Notes: generated from the letters alone by a model not told the origin. 30,823 nucleotides of DNA from Pirellulales bacterium (GCA_030642635.1 DAOWNK010000004.1:1-30823), one strand, 5' to 3'; shown: positions 22,511-29,882, counted from the stretch's first letter. Made by a program: numbers and translations.

Positions 22511-23070
22511 GTCTGTACGATTTTCTTGGCAGCACCGCTTTGAAAATTCTGAAACTTTACCCAAACCTCGGTGTTGTTGCGCACTTCGACATCGAGCGAG
22601 TCCATATCACGTGGGCTGGGCGAGGTCTTATCGAGCCGCTCGCCGCCGAGCCCGAAGCTGGCTGCATGGCACGGGCAGAAGAATTTCCCTGTTTTCTCTC
22701 CGGCAGATGCTTCGTAGACTACCGAGCAGCCGGCGTGCGGGCAAACCACCTGCAAGGCCTCGACCTTGTTCTCGGCAGTGCGGCGCAGAAACACCGCGCC
22801 GATCGGCTCGTCGGGGAACCGGTTCCAGGCGTCGGTGCGATCGGCGACGACGGGGAACTTTCGCGGCGTGCCGTCCTCTGGCAGGACCTCCAGCGAGGCC
22901 AGTTTAATGAAATCGCCGCCGGTGCTCTTTTGCCGCAAGGGATTCAGGAACGCGACGACTCCGATTGCCGCCGGTATCAGCAGCGAGAAACCGCCGCATA
23001 TCAGTGCGATCGTTTTGACAATAAACCCACGACGGCCGTCGGAGGATTTTGGTTGTTCGGGTGGGGTCAT
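22507..23070 (-). CDS. Rieske iron-sulfur protein of the bc complex
   Basis: A 187-residue protein with an N-terminal membrane anchor (GFIVKTIALICGGFSLLIPA), preceded by RR, which may be a Tat-like signal. The cluster-binding motifs are CPHAGCSVVY (about 110-119) and CPCHAASFGLGGERL (about 131-145), giving two Cys and two His for a 2Fe-2S centre. It takes electrons from quinol at the Qo site of the cytochrome b encoded next and hands them to haem c. The gene is first in the pair and overlaps the cytochrome by four bases. A hairpin pair lies in its upstream region. Confidence 0.93.
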   Translation of the reverse strand: MTPPEQPKSSDGRRGFIVKTIALICGGFSLLIPAAIGVVAFLNPLRQKSTGGDFIKLASLEVLPEDGTPRKFPVVADRTDAWNRFPDEPIGAVFLRRTAENKVEALQVVCPHAGCSVVYEASAGEKTGKFFCPCHAASFGLGGERLDKTSPSPRDMDSLDVEVRNNTEVWVKFQNFQSGAAKKIVQT

Positions 23071-23092
23071 GCGTGGCGCCTATATTGCAGAG

Positions 23093-23162
23093 CCGCGACC
23101 AGTGGTCGCGGTTCTCCGGATTATCAATTTACCATCGAACGGTCCGCGACCAGTGGTCGCGG
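23093..23162. repeat. Two identical 19-base palindromes upstream of the Rieske gene
   Basis: CCGCGACCAGTGGTCGCGG at 23093-23111 and 23144-23162, 51 bases apart. Each is a near-perfect hairpin. They fill most of the 107-base gap between nrnA and the Rieske gene. Confidence 0.85.
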
Positions 23163-23177
23163 CTTTACACCACGGAA

Positions 23178-24158
23178 TTATTGCATTGCTGCGATCATGG
23201 CGTCAAGTACCTTTGTTTGCGCTGTTTCGAGTGGTTCGTCGATAAACGCCCCGGCGGCCTTTTTGTGCCCGCCGCCGCCGAATTGCTCGGCAATGCGACT
23301 GCAATCCAAATCGCACTGGCTGCGGAAACTGGCCTTATACCCGCCGTCCCTCTGCTGGACCAGCATCACGGCCGCCTCGGTCCCGCCGACAGAAAGCGTC
23401 ATGTTTATAATGTCTTCACTGTCGGCCGGATGGGCGCCGACCGCGTCGAAATCGGCAAGCTCGATGTAGGTGTGTATCAGCCGGCCGTCCAGTTCCGTTT
23501 TGGCTTTGGACATGGCCCGTCCGATCAGTCGCAGCCGAGCAAGCGAGTCGTTTTCATACAGGTCCTGATAAAGTTTATCCTGCATTACACCGACGTCTTT
23601 CAGCCGTGCAGCCAAGCGGTATGTTTCCGCTGTGGTCGAAGGGAAACGGAACCAGCCGGTATCGGTCGCCACGGCAGCAAATACATTTAGCGCAATCTCA
23701 TGGGTCAACTCCACTCCCAAGGCGTCGGCTGCCTCGACTACCAGCCGGCCGGTCGCCTCCGCATTGGTGTCTTTGAACAACTCTGCGCCAAGGTCGTCTG
23801 CGCTGACGTGATGGTCCAGCACGACCTTCACCGCACGGGAAGCGCGAACTATCTCGGCCATTGTGCCCAACTGCACCCAGGCGGTGGTGTCCAGCACGAT
23901 CAGCACGTCGTGCCCGTCGAGTTGCTCGGCCGTAACGTCAACGCCGAGTTCCTTGACTTTCCTCTGCGGATCGATAAACCGATAGTTCGGCGGCGTGGCG
24001 TATGCGTTGCAGATGAGCACCTCTTTGCCGAGGTGCTCCAGTATGGCGGCCATCGCAAGCTCGCTTCCCAGTGCGTCGCAGTCGGGCCGGACGTGGCTGG
24101 TGATGAGGAATCGCTGATGAGCGTGAACTATTTCGACAAAGCGTGACCAGTCGGGCAT
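23178..24158 (-). CDS. nrnA: DHH-family phosphoesterase, NrnA-like oligoribonuclease/pAp phosphatase
   Basis: A 326-residue cytoplasmic enzyme. The DHH domain has ITSHVRPDCDALGSELAM (metal-binding motif I, with DCD where DGD is usual), VLIVLDTTAWVQLG (motif II), VKVVLDHHVS (the DHH motif) and AAVATDTGWFRF (motif IV). The DHHA1 domain ends with CSRIAEQFGGGGHKKAAGAF, which binds substrate. NrnA-like proteins degrade very short RNAs and dephosphorylate 3'-phosphoadenosine 5'-phosphate. The gene is followed by repeats and the bc complex, and it is 65 bases after ribF. In many planctomycetes and other bacteria nrnA lies close to ribF in the translation/ribosome-maturation cluster; truB, often between them, is absent here. 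Confidence 0.88.
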   Translation of the reverse strand: MPDWSRFVEIVHAHQRFLITSHVRPDCDALGSELAMAAILEHLGKEVLICNAYATPPNYRFIDPQRKVKELGVDVTAEQLDGHDVLIVLDTTAWVQLGTMAEIVRASRAVKVVLDHHVSADDLGAELFKDTNAEATGRLVVEAADALGVELTHEIALNVFAAVATDTGWFRFPSTTAETYRLAARLKDVGVMQDKLYQDLYENDSLARLRLIGRAMSKAKTELDGRLIHTYIELADFDAVGAHPADSEDIINMTLSVGGTEAAVMLVQQRDGGYKASFRSQCDLDCSRIAEQFGGGGHKKAAGAFIDEPLETAQTKVLDAMIAAMQ

Positions 24159-24186
24159 AGTAGTGGGTAGTGGATAGTATCCAAAA

Positions 24187-24209
24187 GCCCCCCGACTGCG
24201 TCGGGGGGC
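24187..24209. repeat. Perfect 10-bp hairpin with TGC loop between ribF and nrnA
   Basis: GCCCCCCGAC, TGC, GTCGGGGGGC, preceded by AAAA and followed by AT. It could act as a weak terminator on the minus strand after ribF (the AAAA reads TTTT), but the same structure appears inside a coding sequence at 18789. Confidence 0.75.
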
Positions 24210-24223
24210 ATCTTGTGAGAATA

Positions 24224-25150
24224 TTACTGCACGACCACCATCGCCCGTACTTCCTCTACGTCGCGTTTTATTTGGGCGACCAGCGCATCGGCAGAATCGA
24301 ATTCTTTAGTATCTCTTAGTCGGACGAGAAAGTCAACCTCTAGGGCCTTCTCGTAAAGTGAGCCTGTGTAGCCGATCAGGTGTGCCTCGACCTTCGAGCA
24401 GTCGTCGTCGAATGTTGGATTCGGCCCGACGCTTACGGCGGCCGGATACCTGTTGCCCTCGATGAGAACCAATCCGGCGTATGTCCCGTCGGCTGGCATC
24501 AGTGTATCAATCTGCTCGAGGTTTGCCGTGGGGTATCCAAGCTCCTTTCCCCGCCCTGCCCCACGGCCGACCACCCCGCGGATGCGATACGGCCGCCCCA
24601 GAAGCGACCGTGCCCGGGCAACGCTGCCGGAGGCCACGAGCGACCGGATTCGCGAACTGGAGACGGTCGCACCGTCGATTACAACCGGCTCGACCACATC
24701 AAACGACATTCCTTCCTCAGTGCAGAACTGCCGCAGCAAGTCGATGTTGCCTGCCCGATCGTGTCCGAAGAAGAAATTCGCCCCTTCGACCATCGCCCGG
24801 GCGTCGAGCCGGCCGCGGACGATCTCGTCGAAGAACTGCCTGGCCCCGATTTGCAGGAACGCCCCGTCGGTCGGGTATGCGATCACTGCATCGACGCCCA
24901 ACTCGCCCAGCAGTCGGGCGTTCCGCTCGGTCCATTCCAGCGGTGTCGGGGCGGCCTGCGGACGAAGAAGCTGCGCTGGGTGCGGATCGAACGTGAACAC
25001 CACCGCCGGACCGCCTACATGCCGGGACATTGCCGTCAGCCGCTCGACCAGCCGCGCATGGCCGCGGTGCACACCGTCGAAGTTGCCGATCGACACGGCG
25101 CCGCCACGGAAACACTCAGACAGCAGGTCAAGATCGCGGATGAGTTTCAC
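24224..25150 (-). CDS. ribF: Bifunctional riboflavin kinase / FAD synthetase
   Basis: A 308-residue enzyme that makes FMN and then FAD. The N-terminal adenylyltransferase domain shows VSIGNFDGVHRGHARLVERL at about 20-39 (nucleotide-binding GxFDxxHxGH), VVFTFDPHPAQLL, EGANFFFGHDRAGN and SSSRIRSLVASG. The C-terminal flavokinase domain starts near 185 with RIRGVVGRGAGRGKELGYPT (GxxxG and the PTAN motif), DGTYAGLVLIEGNRY, and SVGPNPTFDD with the catalytic Glu region EAHLIGYTGSLYEKALEVDF after it. The order and length are normal. No FMN riboswitch was seen in front of it. Confidence 0.95.
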   Translation of the reverse strand: MKLIRDLDLLSECFRGGAVSIGNFDGVHRGHARLVERLTAMSRHVGGPAVVFTFDPHPAQLLRPQAAPTPLEWTERNARLLGELGVDAVIAYPTDGAFLQIGARQFFDEIVRGRLDARAMVEGANFFFGHDRAGNIDLLRQFCTEEGMSFDVVEPVVIDGATVSSSRIRSLVASGSVARARSLLGRPYRIRGVVGRGAGRGKELGYPTANLEQIDTLMPADGTYAGLVLIEGNRYPAAVSVGPNPTFDDDCSKVEAHLIGYTGSLYEKALEVDFLVRLRDTKEFDSADALVAQIKRDVEEVRAMVVVQ

Positions 25151-25179
25151 GGGGATGTAGTGATCGGTTGGCAGTGGTT

Positions 25180-25197
25180 GCTAAGCCGCAAGCGGCT
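25180..25197. repeat. Short hairpin repeat GCTAAGCCGCAAGCGGCT, copy 3
   Basis: Identical to the copies at 19800 and 20683. It lies in the 107-base gap between the DUF4912 gene and ribF; the rest of that gap is a run of ACCTACC/ATACC-like short words. Confidence 0.8.
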
Positions 25198-25257
25198 ATT
25201 TGAAATTACCAATTTACCAACTCGACCGCATACCGCATACCACCTACCTCCTACCCT

Positions 25258-26415
25258 CTACTCGCCGGGGTCGCGGATGACCAGTTCCATCACCTTTGTG
25301 TTGCGATCGATCGCCAGGACGATGGTGCGTTGCTGAGCGCCGTCGCCGCTGCTGGCGACTACAGGCAGTACGTGTCGGCTTTCGGGCAGCGAAAATCGCA
25401 CGGCGAACGTTCCGTCGTTGCGCAAGTGGATCGGTTCTCCACGGAGCGTTACATGTGCATTCGGGTCGGTCACGCCGTGAACGATCAGTTCTGTATCTAC
25501 TTCGAAGTTGAATTCATGCGACTTTGTCCCAGCACCGGCTGCTCCACGGCCGTATCGGGTGGTCATCGGATCGCCCATCGGTCGGCGAAGCCGTGTTTCG
25601 AACACTTCTCTCAACTCACGATTGGATTGATTGTCGGCGTATCCGCCGCTCATGGCGTAGATACGGTCGAAGTCCTTGGCCACTTCGGCCCAGTTTTTGT
25701 CGAACGAATCGCCGGCGCCCGCACGAGGCGTGCTGACGATGTTGCTTCGAGCCAACGAGGAGAATTTTTCGTTTGTGCCAAGGTAACCGATCTCGATCTG
25801 GAAGCTCTTCGGCGGATCCTGTACGTCGATGTACCAATTGCTCACACCGCCGTGGATGGTAATATCTTGTAGAAGTTTTCTGGCGGATGTGGTCGTACCG
25901 TTGCGCGAAACTTCATACAACCGCAATATCGGCCGGGCGGTGTGCCAGTACTGACCCAACGTCGCCTTGGCGCGCTGAATGCTCGTTCGGGTCAACTCCC
26001 AGTAGACGTGCAGCCAGTACGGATCGCGGACCATCACCACCAGCCGGTCCTTTTTGCATCCGTTTTGCTCGTTGTCCAACTTTGCCGCCAAATCCTTCGC
26101 CTGGGCAAGCTTGGAATTGATTTTGTTTAGCCGGCGTTGTACGCCGGGGTTAAAGACCTTCCTTCCAGTCCGATCAGGCCGCTTGTTCGCGTCGATTGCC
26201 TTGGATACCACGGACTGGGCGGCCGGATTTTTCTTGATCTGCCCGTTTACCCGTGTGCGTTGGGCTGCCCGGGCGGCTGCGGTCCGGGCGTGGTTGACCA
26301 ATGCCTTGACCAGTTCGTCTTTGCGCATCGCATGCCATCCTGAGACCTTTTTCTTCTTGGCCATGGCGGCCAGGTCTTTGATCGTGCGTGCCTTGAGCTT
26401 TGTTGCAGTCGTCAT
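25258..26415 (-). CDS. DUF4912 protein with Rho-N/SAP-like N-terminal domain
   Basis: A 385-residue protein. Start ATG 26415 is preceded by GGAGAT at a spacing of seven; ATG 26439 is a less likely start. Residues ~8-42 (ARTIKDLAAMAKKKKVSGWH, KDELVKALVNHA) resemble the Rho_N/SAP helix-extended-loop-helix that binds nucleic acid. A basic linker follows (RTRVNGQIKKN, NKRPDRTGRKVF). From about 125 the DUF4912 domain starts (LVVMVRDPYWLHVYWELTRT, RPILRLYEVSRNGTT, ISNWYIDV-like NWYIDVQDPPKSFQIEIGYL). The C-terminus has an Ig-like strand set (VTDPNAHVTLRGEPIHLRND, GTFAVRFSLPESRHVLPVVA). Function is unknown to me; nucleic-acid binding is suggested by the N-terminus only. Confidence 0.8.
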   Translation of the reverse strand: MTTATKLKARTIKDLAAMAKKKKVSGWHAMRKDELVKALVNHARTAAARAAQRTRVNGQIKKNPAAQSVVSKAIDANKRPDRTGRKVFNPGVQRRLNKINSKLAQAKDLAAKLDNEQNGCKKDRLVVMVRDPYWLHVYWELTRTSIQRAKATLGQYWHTARPILRLYEVSRNGTTTSARKLLQDITIHGGVSNWYIDVQDPPKSFQIEIGYLGTNEKFSSLARSNIVSTPRAGAGDSFDKNWAEVAKDFDRIYAMSGGYADNQSNRELREVFETRLRRPMGDPMTTRYGRGAAGAGTKSHEFNFEVDTELIVHGVTDPNAHVTLRGEPIHLRNDGTFAVRFSLPESRHVLPVVASSGDGAQQRTIVLAIDRNTKVMELVIRDPGE

Positions 26416-26610
26416 GGAACTTATCTCCAGCGTGCCCATTGTGCGGACCGGCTCCTAATGCCCGGAACTCGTGTCGTCCGCCGCAGAGCAACCCGCCGGT
26501 GGCATGTACCCAATGGCAGCAAACAGTTCGGGTAGAGCAGGAAGCTCCGATACGATTGATTATAACCAGAAGGCCGCTAAAAAGCAATAATTAAACCTTG
26601 TTAGCCCCAC

Positions 26611-26672
26611 GTCAGGTGCCTGACATTTCCGACTTATCTGCTTTGACAGCACCGACTTGTGGACTTTCTAAA
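26611..26672 (+). promoter_or_regulatory. Candidate promoter region of the atp operon with direct repeats
   Basis: TTGACA (26643-26648), 18 bases, TCTAAA (26667-26672). It overlaps a direct repeat TGACA-N3-CCGACTT: TGACA at 26621 and 26644, CCGACTT at 26629 and 26652, both 23 bases apart. GTCAGGTGCCTGAC (26611-26624), a near-perfect palindrome, lies next to the first copy. Confidence 0.4.
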
Positions 26673-26724
26673 TATCGGAAAGCAAGCACCCAAAACGGGG
26701 GGCAATTCGGCCGTGTTGCCGCTG

Positions 26725-26778
26725 TTTAGCCCCAGCGTCCACGCCGCCGATGCACGCCGCGTGGACGCAGCGGCTAAA
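26725..26778. repeat. TTTAGCC-family composite palindrome (TCCA loops) before atpI
   Basis: TTTAGCC at the left, GGCTAAA at the right, with CAGCGTCCACGCCG and CGCGTGGACGCAG as inner complementary words. It is readable as an N-terminal extension of atpI but is better placed outside it. Confidence 0.8.
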
Positions 26779-26790
26779 CACGCGTTAAAA

Positions 26791-27099
26791 ATGGGTAACT
26801 TGACATACTCACGCCAAGAAGATAACCTAATTCGTTTTGCCGGTTCGATCGGTTCCTTAACAGTTGGTTCATCCGTGACAAACCAGTCGGATGATCGCTC
26901 GTCGCTTGCCAGTGCCATGGGGTGGGCATCTCTGATGACGACCATCTCGTTGGGGATGGCCCTGCCGGGACTGATCGGCCTGTGGCTAGATCGATGGCTT
27001 GGCACTGGAGTGTTGTTTGTGATTGTGGGCGTGATTTTGGGATTCAGTACTGGGATATGGCAACTGATTAAGCTCACCACGCCCCACGACAATAAGTAG
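26791..27099 (+). CDS. atpI: AtpI/AtpZ-like accessory protein of ATP synthase
   Basis: A 102-residue protein from ATG 26791, the first start after the repeat. The last 65 residues have two membrane helices (GWASLMTTISLGMALPGLIG and GVLFVIVGVILGFSTGIWQL) separated by LWLDRWLGTG, the pattern of the AtpI/AtpZ family encoded at the head of many atp operons, where it helps assemble the c ring or moves Mg2+/Ca2+. The N-terminal 40 residues are polar and not conserved in my memory. A start at 26659 would add 44 residues drawn largely from the repeat. It precedes atpB by 16 bases. Confidence 0.78.
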   Translation: MGNLTYSRQEDNLIRFAGSIGSLTVGSSVTNQSDDRSSLASAMGWASLMTTISLGMALPGLIGLWLDRWLGTGVLFVIVGVILGFSTGIWQLIKLTTPHDNK

Positions 27100-27115
27100 A
27101 TTTAGTTCATAACTG

Positions 27116-27937
27116 ATGGCTACCGATCCCTCAGAACTGATGGCGCACGTGAAGGACAGCGATTCCTTCCACTTGCCTTGTGGAGTCCACGTTCATATTC
27201 CACAAGTGCTCGAACCGATCGGGATCGAACTGACGAAGTTCATGGTGTTGGAGCTTGTGGCGGCCGTTTTGATCATTGTGGTTTTCGTACCGTTGGCCTG
27301 GAAGATATCTACCGGCAAGCGGCCGCGAGGACGGTTGTGGAACTTCCTGGAAGTCGTTTTGCTGTTCCTTCGCGACGAGGTTGCCCGGCCTGCGATCGGG
27401 CGGAGGGACGCTGATAGGTTCATGCCGTTTATCTGGACAGTTTTTTTCTTTGTTTTGACATGCAACCTGTTTGGAATGATCCCTTGGGCCGGCTCTCCGA
27501 CCGGTGCGTTGGGCTGCACGTTGGCGCTGGCCTTGATGACGTTCGGCACGGTCGTCGGATCGGGCATAAAGAAGTACGGTTTCGTGGGGTTTTGGATCGC
27601 CCAGGTGCCGCAGATGGAACTACCGTTTGTGGTGGCGGTTTTTGTCAAGCCCATGATTTTCTTCATCGAAGTCGTCGGGTTGTTGATTAAACACTTTATA
27701 CTTTCCGTACGTTTGTTGGCCAACATGTTTGCCGGCCACCTGGTGCTGGCCGTGATCGTCGGGTTCATCGCGGTTGCCGCAAAACAGCACATCATGGTGT
27801 GGTCCGGAGTGATGCTCGGCAGCGTGCTGGGCGCCGCGGCGTTGAGTTTACTCGAATTGTTTATGGCTTTTTTACAAGCATATATTTTTACATTTTTATC
27901 GGCATTGTTTATCGGCATGGCGATTCACCAGCACTAA
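27116..27937 (+). CDS. atpB: F-type ATP synthase subunit a
   Basis: A 273-residue membrane subunit that forms the proton half-channels against the c ring. Membrane helices include MVLELVAAVLIIVVFVPLAW, FIWTVFFFVLTCNLFGMIPW, LGCTLALALMTFGTVVGSGI, and the last pair with the essential Arg in ILSVRLLANMFAGHLVLAVI (about 200-219) and ELFMAFLQAYIFTFLSALFI. TCNLFGMIPW and ELFMAFLQAYIFT are family hallmarks. The N-terminus carries HVHIPQVLEPIGIELTKF, exposed to the outside. No Shine-Dalgarno is seen before ATG 27116; coupling to atpI is likely. A composite palindrome follows it. Confidence 0.95.
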   Translation: MATDPSELMAHVKDSDSFHLPCGVHVHIPQVLEPIGIELTKFMVLELVAAVLIIVVFVPLAWKISTGKRPRGRLWNFLEVVLLFLRDEVARPAIGRRDADRFMPFIWTVFFFVLTCNLFGMIPWAGSPTGALGCTLALALMTFGTVVGSGIKKYGFVGFWIAQVPQMELPFVVAVFVKPMIFFIEVVGLLIKHFILSVRLLANMFAGHLVLAVIVGFIAVAAKQHIMVWSGVMLGSVLGAAALSLLELFMAFLQAYIFTFLSALFIGMAIHQH

Positions 27938-27962
27938 TATATTGTTTTGCAAACAAAATCCA

Positions 27963-28036
27963 TTTAGCCGCTGGGCTTGACCAGCGCGTCTCGGACGGCT
28001 GGCTGCTTCACGCGCCGTGCAAGCACGGCGGCTAAA
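27963..28036. repeat. TTTAGCC-family composite palindrome between atpB and atpE
   Basis: TTTAGCCGCTGGGCTTGACC at the left and CGTGCAAGCACGGCGGCTAAA-type right end, with loops CTTG and CAAG complementary to each other and GCGCGTC/CACGCGC inside. It could slow transcription or stabilise the 3' end of the atpB message, helping to give atpE, which is needed in many copies, its own level. Confidence 0.85.
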
Positions 28037-28119
28037 TGGGCAAAAATGTCCACATCATTTCAAATGGCTGAAATGTTACAAATTTTTAACAAGCCCTTAA
28101 TTTGAAGGAGTTGATTCCA

Positions 28120-28446
28120 GTGAACAGGTTGACAAAAATCGTAGCACTGTGTTTCGTGTTGACGTTGGTTGCTTCGCCGGCGTTCGCACAAAACGACACA
28201 ATTGCCGAAAAAGCCGGTCAGGAAGGTTTTTCCTTGCATTTTCTAGGCGGTGCATTCAGTGCCGGGCTAATTATCCTCGGCGCCAGCTACGGCATCAGCA
28301 AGATCGGTTCTTGTGCCGTCGAAAGCATTGCCCGACAACCCGAAGCGGCCGGAAGCGTTCAAACCGCCATGATTGTCTCGGCGGCATTGATCGAAGGAGC
28401 AACCTTCTTTGGTTTGCTCGTCTGTTTGTTGTCTTTGTATTCGTAA
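28120..28446 (+). CDS. atpE: F-type ATP synthase subunit c with signal peptide
   Basis: GTG 28120 is preferred because AAGGAG stands at 28105-28110. The protein has 108 residues: an N-terminal signal peptide (LTKIVALCFVLTLVASPAFA-Q), then the two helices of the ring subunit, LGGAFSAGLIILGASYGISK and AMIVSAALIEGATFFGLLVC, joined by the polar loop ARQPEA. The ion-binding Glu is in SAALIEGA. At the sites that make Na+ rings (Gln in helix 1, Ser/Thr after the Glu) Ile and Gly stand here, so the ring should use protons. A cleaved N-terminal extension is a feature seen in some other bacteria. The gene follows a palindromic repeat. Confidence 0.93.
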   Translation: MNRLTKIVALCFVLTLVASPAFAQNDTIAEKAGQEGFSLHFLGGAFSAGLIILGASYGISKIGSCAVESIARQPEAAGSVQTAMIVSAALIEGATFFGLLVCLLSLYS

Positions 28447-28460
28447 CGTAAGGTTGCGAC

Positions 28461-29180
28461 ATGATCTTCAATCGAGTTATTGCCGGCACGGCGATTGCCG
28501 TGGCCGTGGTCGTGTTCAGTCCACATTATGTCTGTGCGCAGAACGAGCGTGAACTGGGCATCTTAGCCGAGGAAGAACATGCCGCCGCCGCCGGCACTAA
28601 AGAACTCATCGACGAAGCCGCCGGCGAGTTGGAAGGCAAACATACCGCTCGCGACGAACATGGTGCGGCGGACAACAACCCGCTGGAGTTCAAGGCCGAC
28701 CTGGCAATCTGGACCGCGGTGGTGTTCATCGTGCTGTTGCTGGTCCTGTGGAGGTTTGCTTGGGGACCGATCGCCGCCGGACTGGATAAACGCGAGCAAG
28801 CTGTCGCCGGGCAGATCGACCAGGCCGAACTGGCCAACCACCAGGCCAAGGAACTGCTGGCGCAGTACGAACAAAAACTCTCCGATGCCAAGGATGAGGT
28901 CAACGGGATCATCGAGCAGGGCCGCCGAGAGGCCGAGAAGGTCGGCCGTGAAATGATCGATAAGTCCAGGGACGAGGCCGCCGCCGAACAGCAGCGGGCC
29001 GTACAACAGATCGAGACGGCCGCAACCGCCGCATTGGAGGAACTAGCCGAAAAAGGCGCCGACATGGCGGTAGACCTGGCCGGGAAGATCGTCCGGGCGG
29101 AGCTGAAATCAGCCGATCATGCCAGGTTGATCGATTGGGCGGTGGCGAACTTCGCAGATCAACCGCCGAGCAACAACTAA
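28461..29180 (+). CDS. atpF: F-type ATP synthase subunit b with signal-like N-terminus
   Basis: A 239-residue protein, longer than the usual ~160. Residues 1-26 look like a signal peptide (VIAGTAIAVAVVVFSPHYVCAQ). A polar segment of ~50 residues follows, then the membrane anchor DLAIWTAVVFIVLLLVLWRF (about 82-101) and AWGPIAAGLDKREQAVAGQI, the start of the long right-handed stalk helix that reaches to about 220. The stalk links subunit a to the F1 head through delta. ATG 28461 has AAGG seven bases before it. The periplasmic segment between the signal and the anchor is an addition not found in E. coli; its role is unknown. Confidence 0.93.
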   Translation: MIFNRVIAGTAIAVAVVVFSPHYVCAQNERELGILAEEEHAAAAGTKELIDEAAGELEGKHTARDEHGAADNNPLEFKADLAIWTAVVFIVLLLVLWRFAWGPIAAGLDKREQAVAGQIDQAELANHQAKELLAQYEQKLSDAKDEVNGIIEQGRREAEKVGREMIDKSRDEAAAEQQRAVQQIETAATAALEELAEKGADMAVDLAGKIVRAELKSADHARLIDWAVANFADQPPSNN

Positions 29181-29189
29181 AACAAAACG

Positions 29190-29213
29190 TTTAGCCGCCG
29201 CGTCCACGCGGCG
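29190..29213. repeat. TTTAGCC-family single hairpin between atpF and atpH
   Basis: TTTAGC, then CGCCGCG-TCCA-CGCGGCG (29196-29213). It lies 12 bases before ATG 29226 and fills the place of the atpH ribosome-binding site. Confidence 0.8.
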
Positions 29214-29225
29214 TAATTTCCCAAT

Positions 29226-29882
29226 ATGGCGAAACCCGAAGACGTTACCGCCGAAGATGCTCGCGTAGCGGCACAAATCGAGGTCGACGTAGGCGTCGGA
29301 CACATCGCCGAGGTCTACGCCAGTGCGCTGCTCGGGGCAACCGAGAACGCCGGCCGGACCGAACAGGTGCTCGACGAGTTCGACATGGTCGTAGAAGTGC
29401 TCGGCCGGTACTCGAAGCTGGAGTCCATACTCGTCTCGGCGTTGATCTCGCATGACAAGAAGGTTGGTATAATCGATCGGGTGTTCCAGCGCATGGCCTC
29501 GCCGCTTATGGTCAATTTTCTTAAGGTCGTCTCGCGTCACGGTCGGCTCGACTGCCTTTGGGCGATCCACGTCCGCACCGGCGAGTTGCTTGACGAGTTG
29601 CGGGGCCGAGTGCCGGTGCGGTTGACCACCACCGCGCCGATAAGCGACGCTCAGGCGGGCCGCATCGCCGAGAATCTGCAAACCATGCTCGGCGGTGAAC
29701 CGATCCTGGAGAGGACCACCGACGCAAAGTTGATCGGCGGGGCGGTCATTCGCGTTGGAGATACCGTATACGACGGTTCGGTCGCCAACCAATTGAAAAT
29801 AATACGTGAGCAAATAGTTGACAGGAGCGTCCATGAAATTCAAAGCCGACGAAATCGCTTCCGTAATTCAACAGGAAATTGA
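29226..29882 (+). CDS. atpH: F-type ATP synthase subunit delta
   Basis: A 218-residue OSCP/delta subunit that sits on top of F1 and joins it to the b stalk. The N-terminal helical domain includes HIAEVYASALLGATENAGRT and LEEFDMVVEVL-like VLDEFDMVVEVLGRYSKLES; LISHDKKVGIIDRVF and LMVNFLKVVSRHGRLDCLWA follow; the C-terminal domain has VRLTTTAPISDAQAGRIAEN, and DAKLIGGAVIRVGDTVYDGS VANQL, the family's most conserved part. A ~30-residue N-terminal extension is rich in acidic residues. The C-terminus runs 50 bases into atpA, so its last residues (HEIQSRRNRFRNSTGN) are read from atpA sequence in another frame. No Shine-Dalgarno is visible. Confidence 0.92.
   Translation: MAKPEDVTAEDARVAAQIEVDVGVGHIAEVYASALLGATENAGRTEQVLDEFDMVVEVLGRYSKLESILVSALISHDKKVGIIDRVFQRMASPLMVNFLKVVSRHGRLDCLWAIHVRTGELLDELRGRVPVRLTTTAPISDAQAGRIAENLQTMLGGEPILERTTDAKLIGGAVIRVGDTVYDGSVANQLKIIREQIVDRSVHEIQSRRNRFRNSTGN

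Larger units (their letters stand above)
26416..26790. other. Divergent intergenic region before the ATP synthase operon (375 bases)
   Basis: From the DUF4912 start to the chosen atpI start. It holds the DUF4912 leader, a near-palindrome and a 23-base-spaced direct repeat with a candidate promoter (26611-26672), and a TTTAGCC-family composite repeat (26725-26778). The part from 26460 to 26600 shows nothing I can name. Confidence 0.5.

Noticed and set aside
25151..25257. FMN riboswitch in front of ribF
   Set aside because: The gap is short and holds only a hairpin repeat and low-complexity words; no conserved FMN-aptamer segments were seen.
26659..26790. Longer AtpI with a 44-residue N-terminal extension
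   Set aside because: Most of the extension is encoded by the TTTAGCC-family repeat and lies over the candidate promoter region.
28120..28446. Sodium-type c ring
   Set aside because: The helix-1 Gln and the Ser/Thr after the Glu that define Na+ binding are Ile and Gly here.
14493..29213. CRISPR array
   Set aside because: The repeats are dispersed palindromes of differing families with no regular spacer length and no cas genes nearby.
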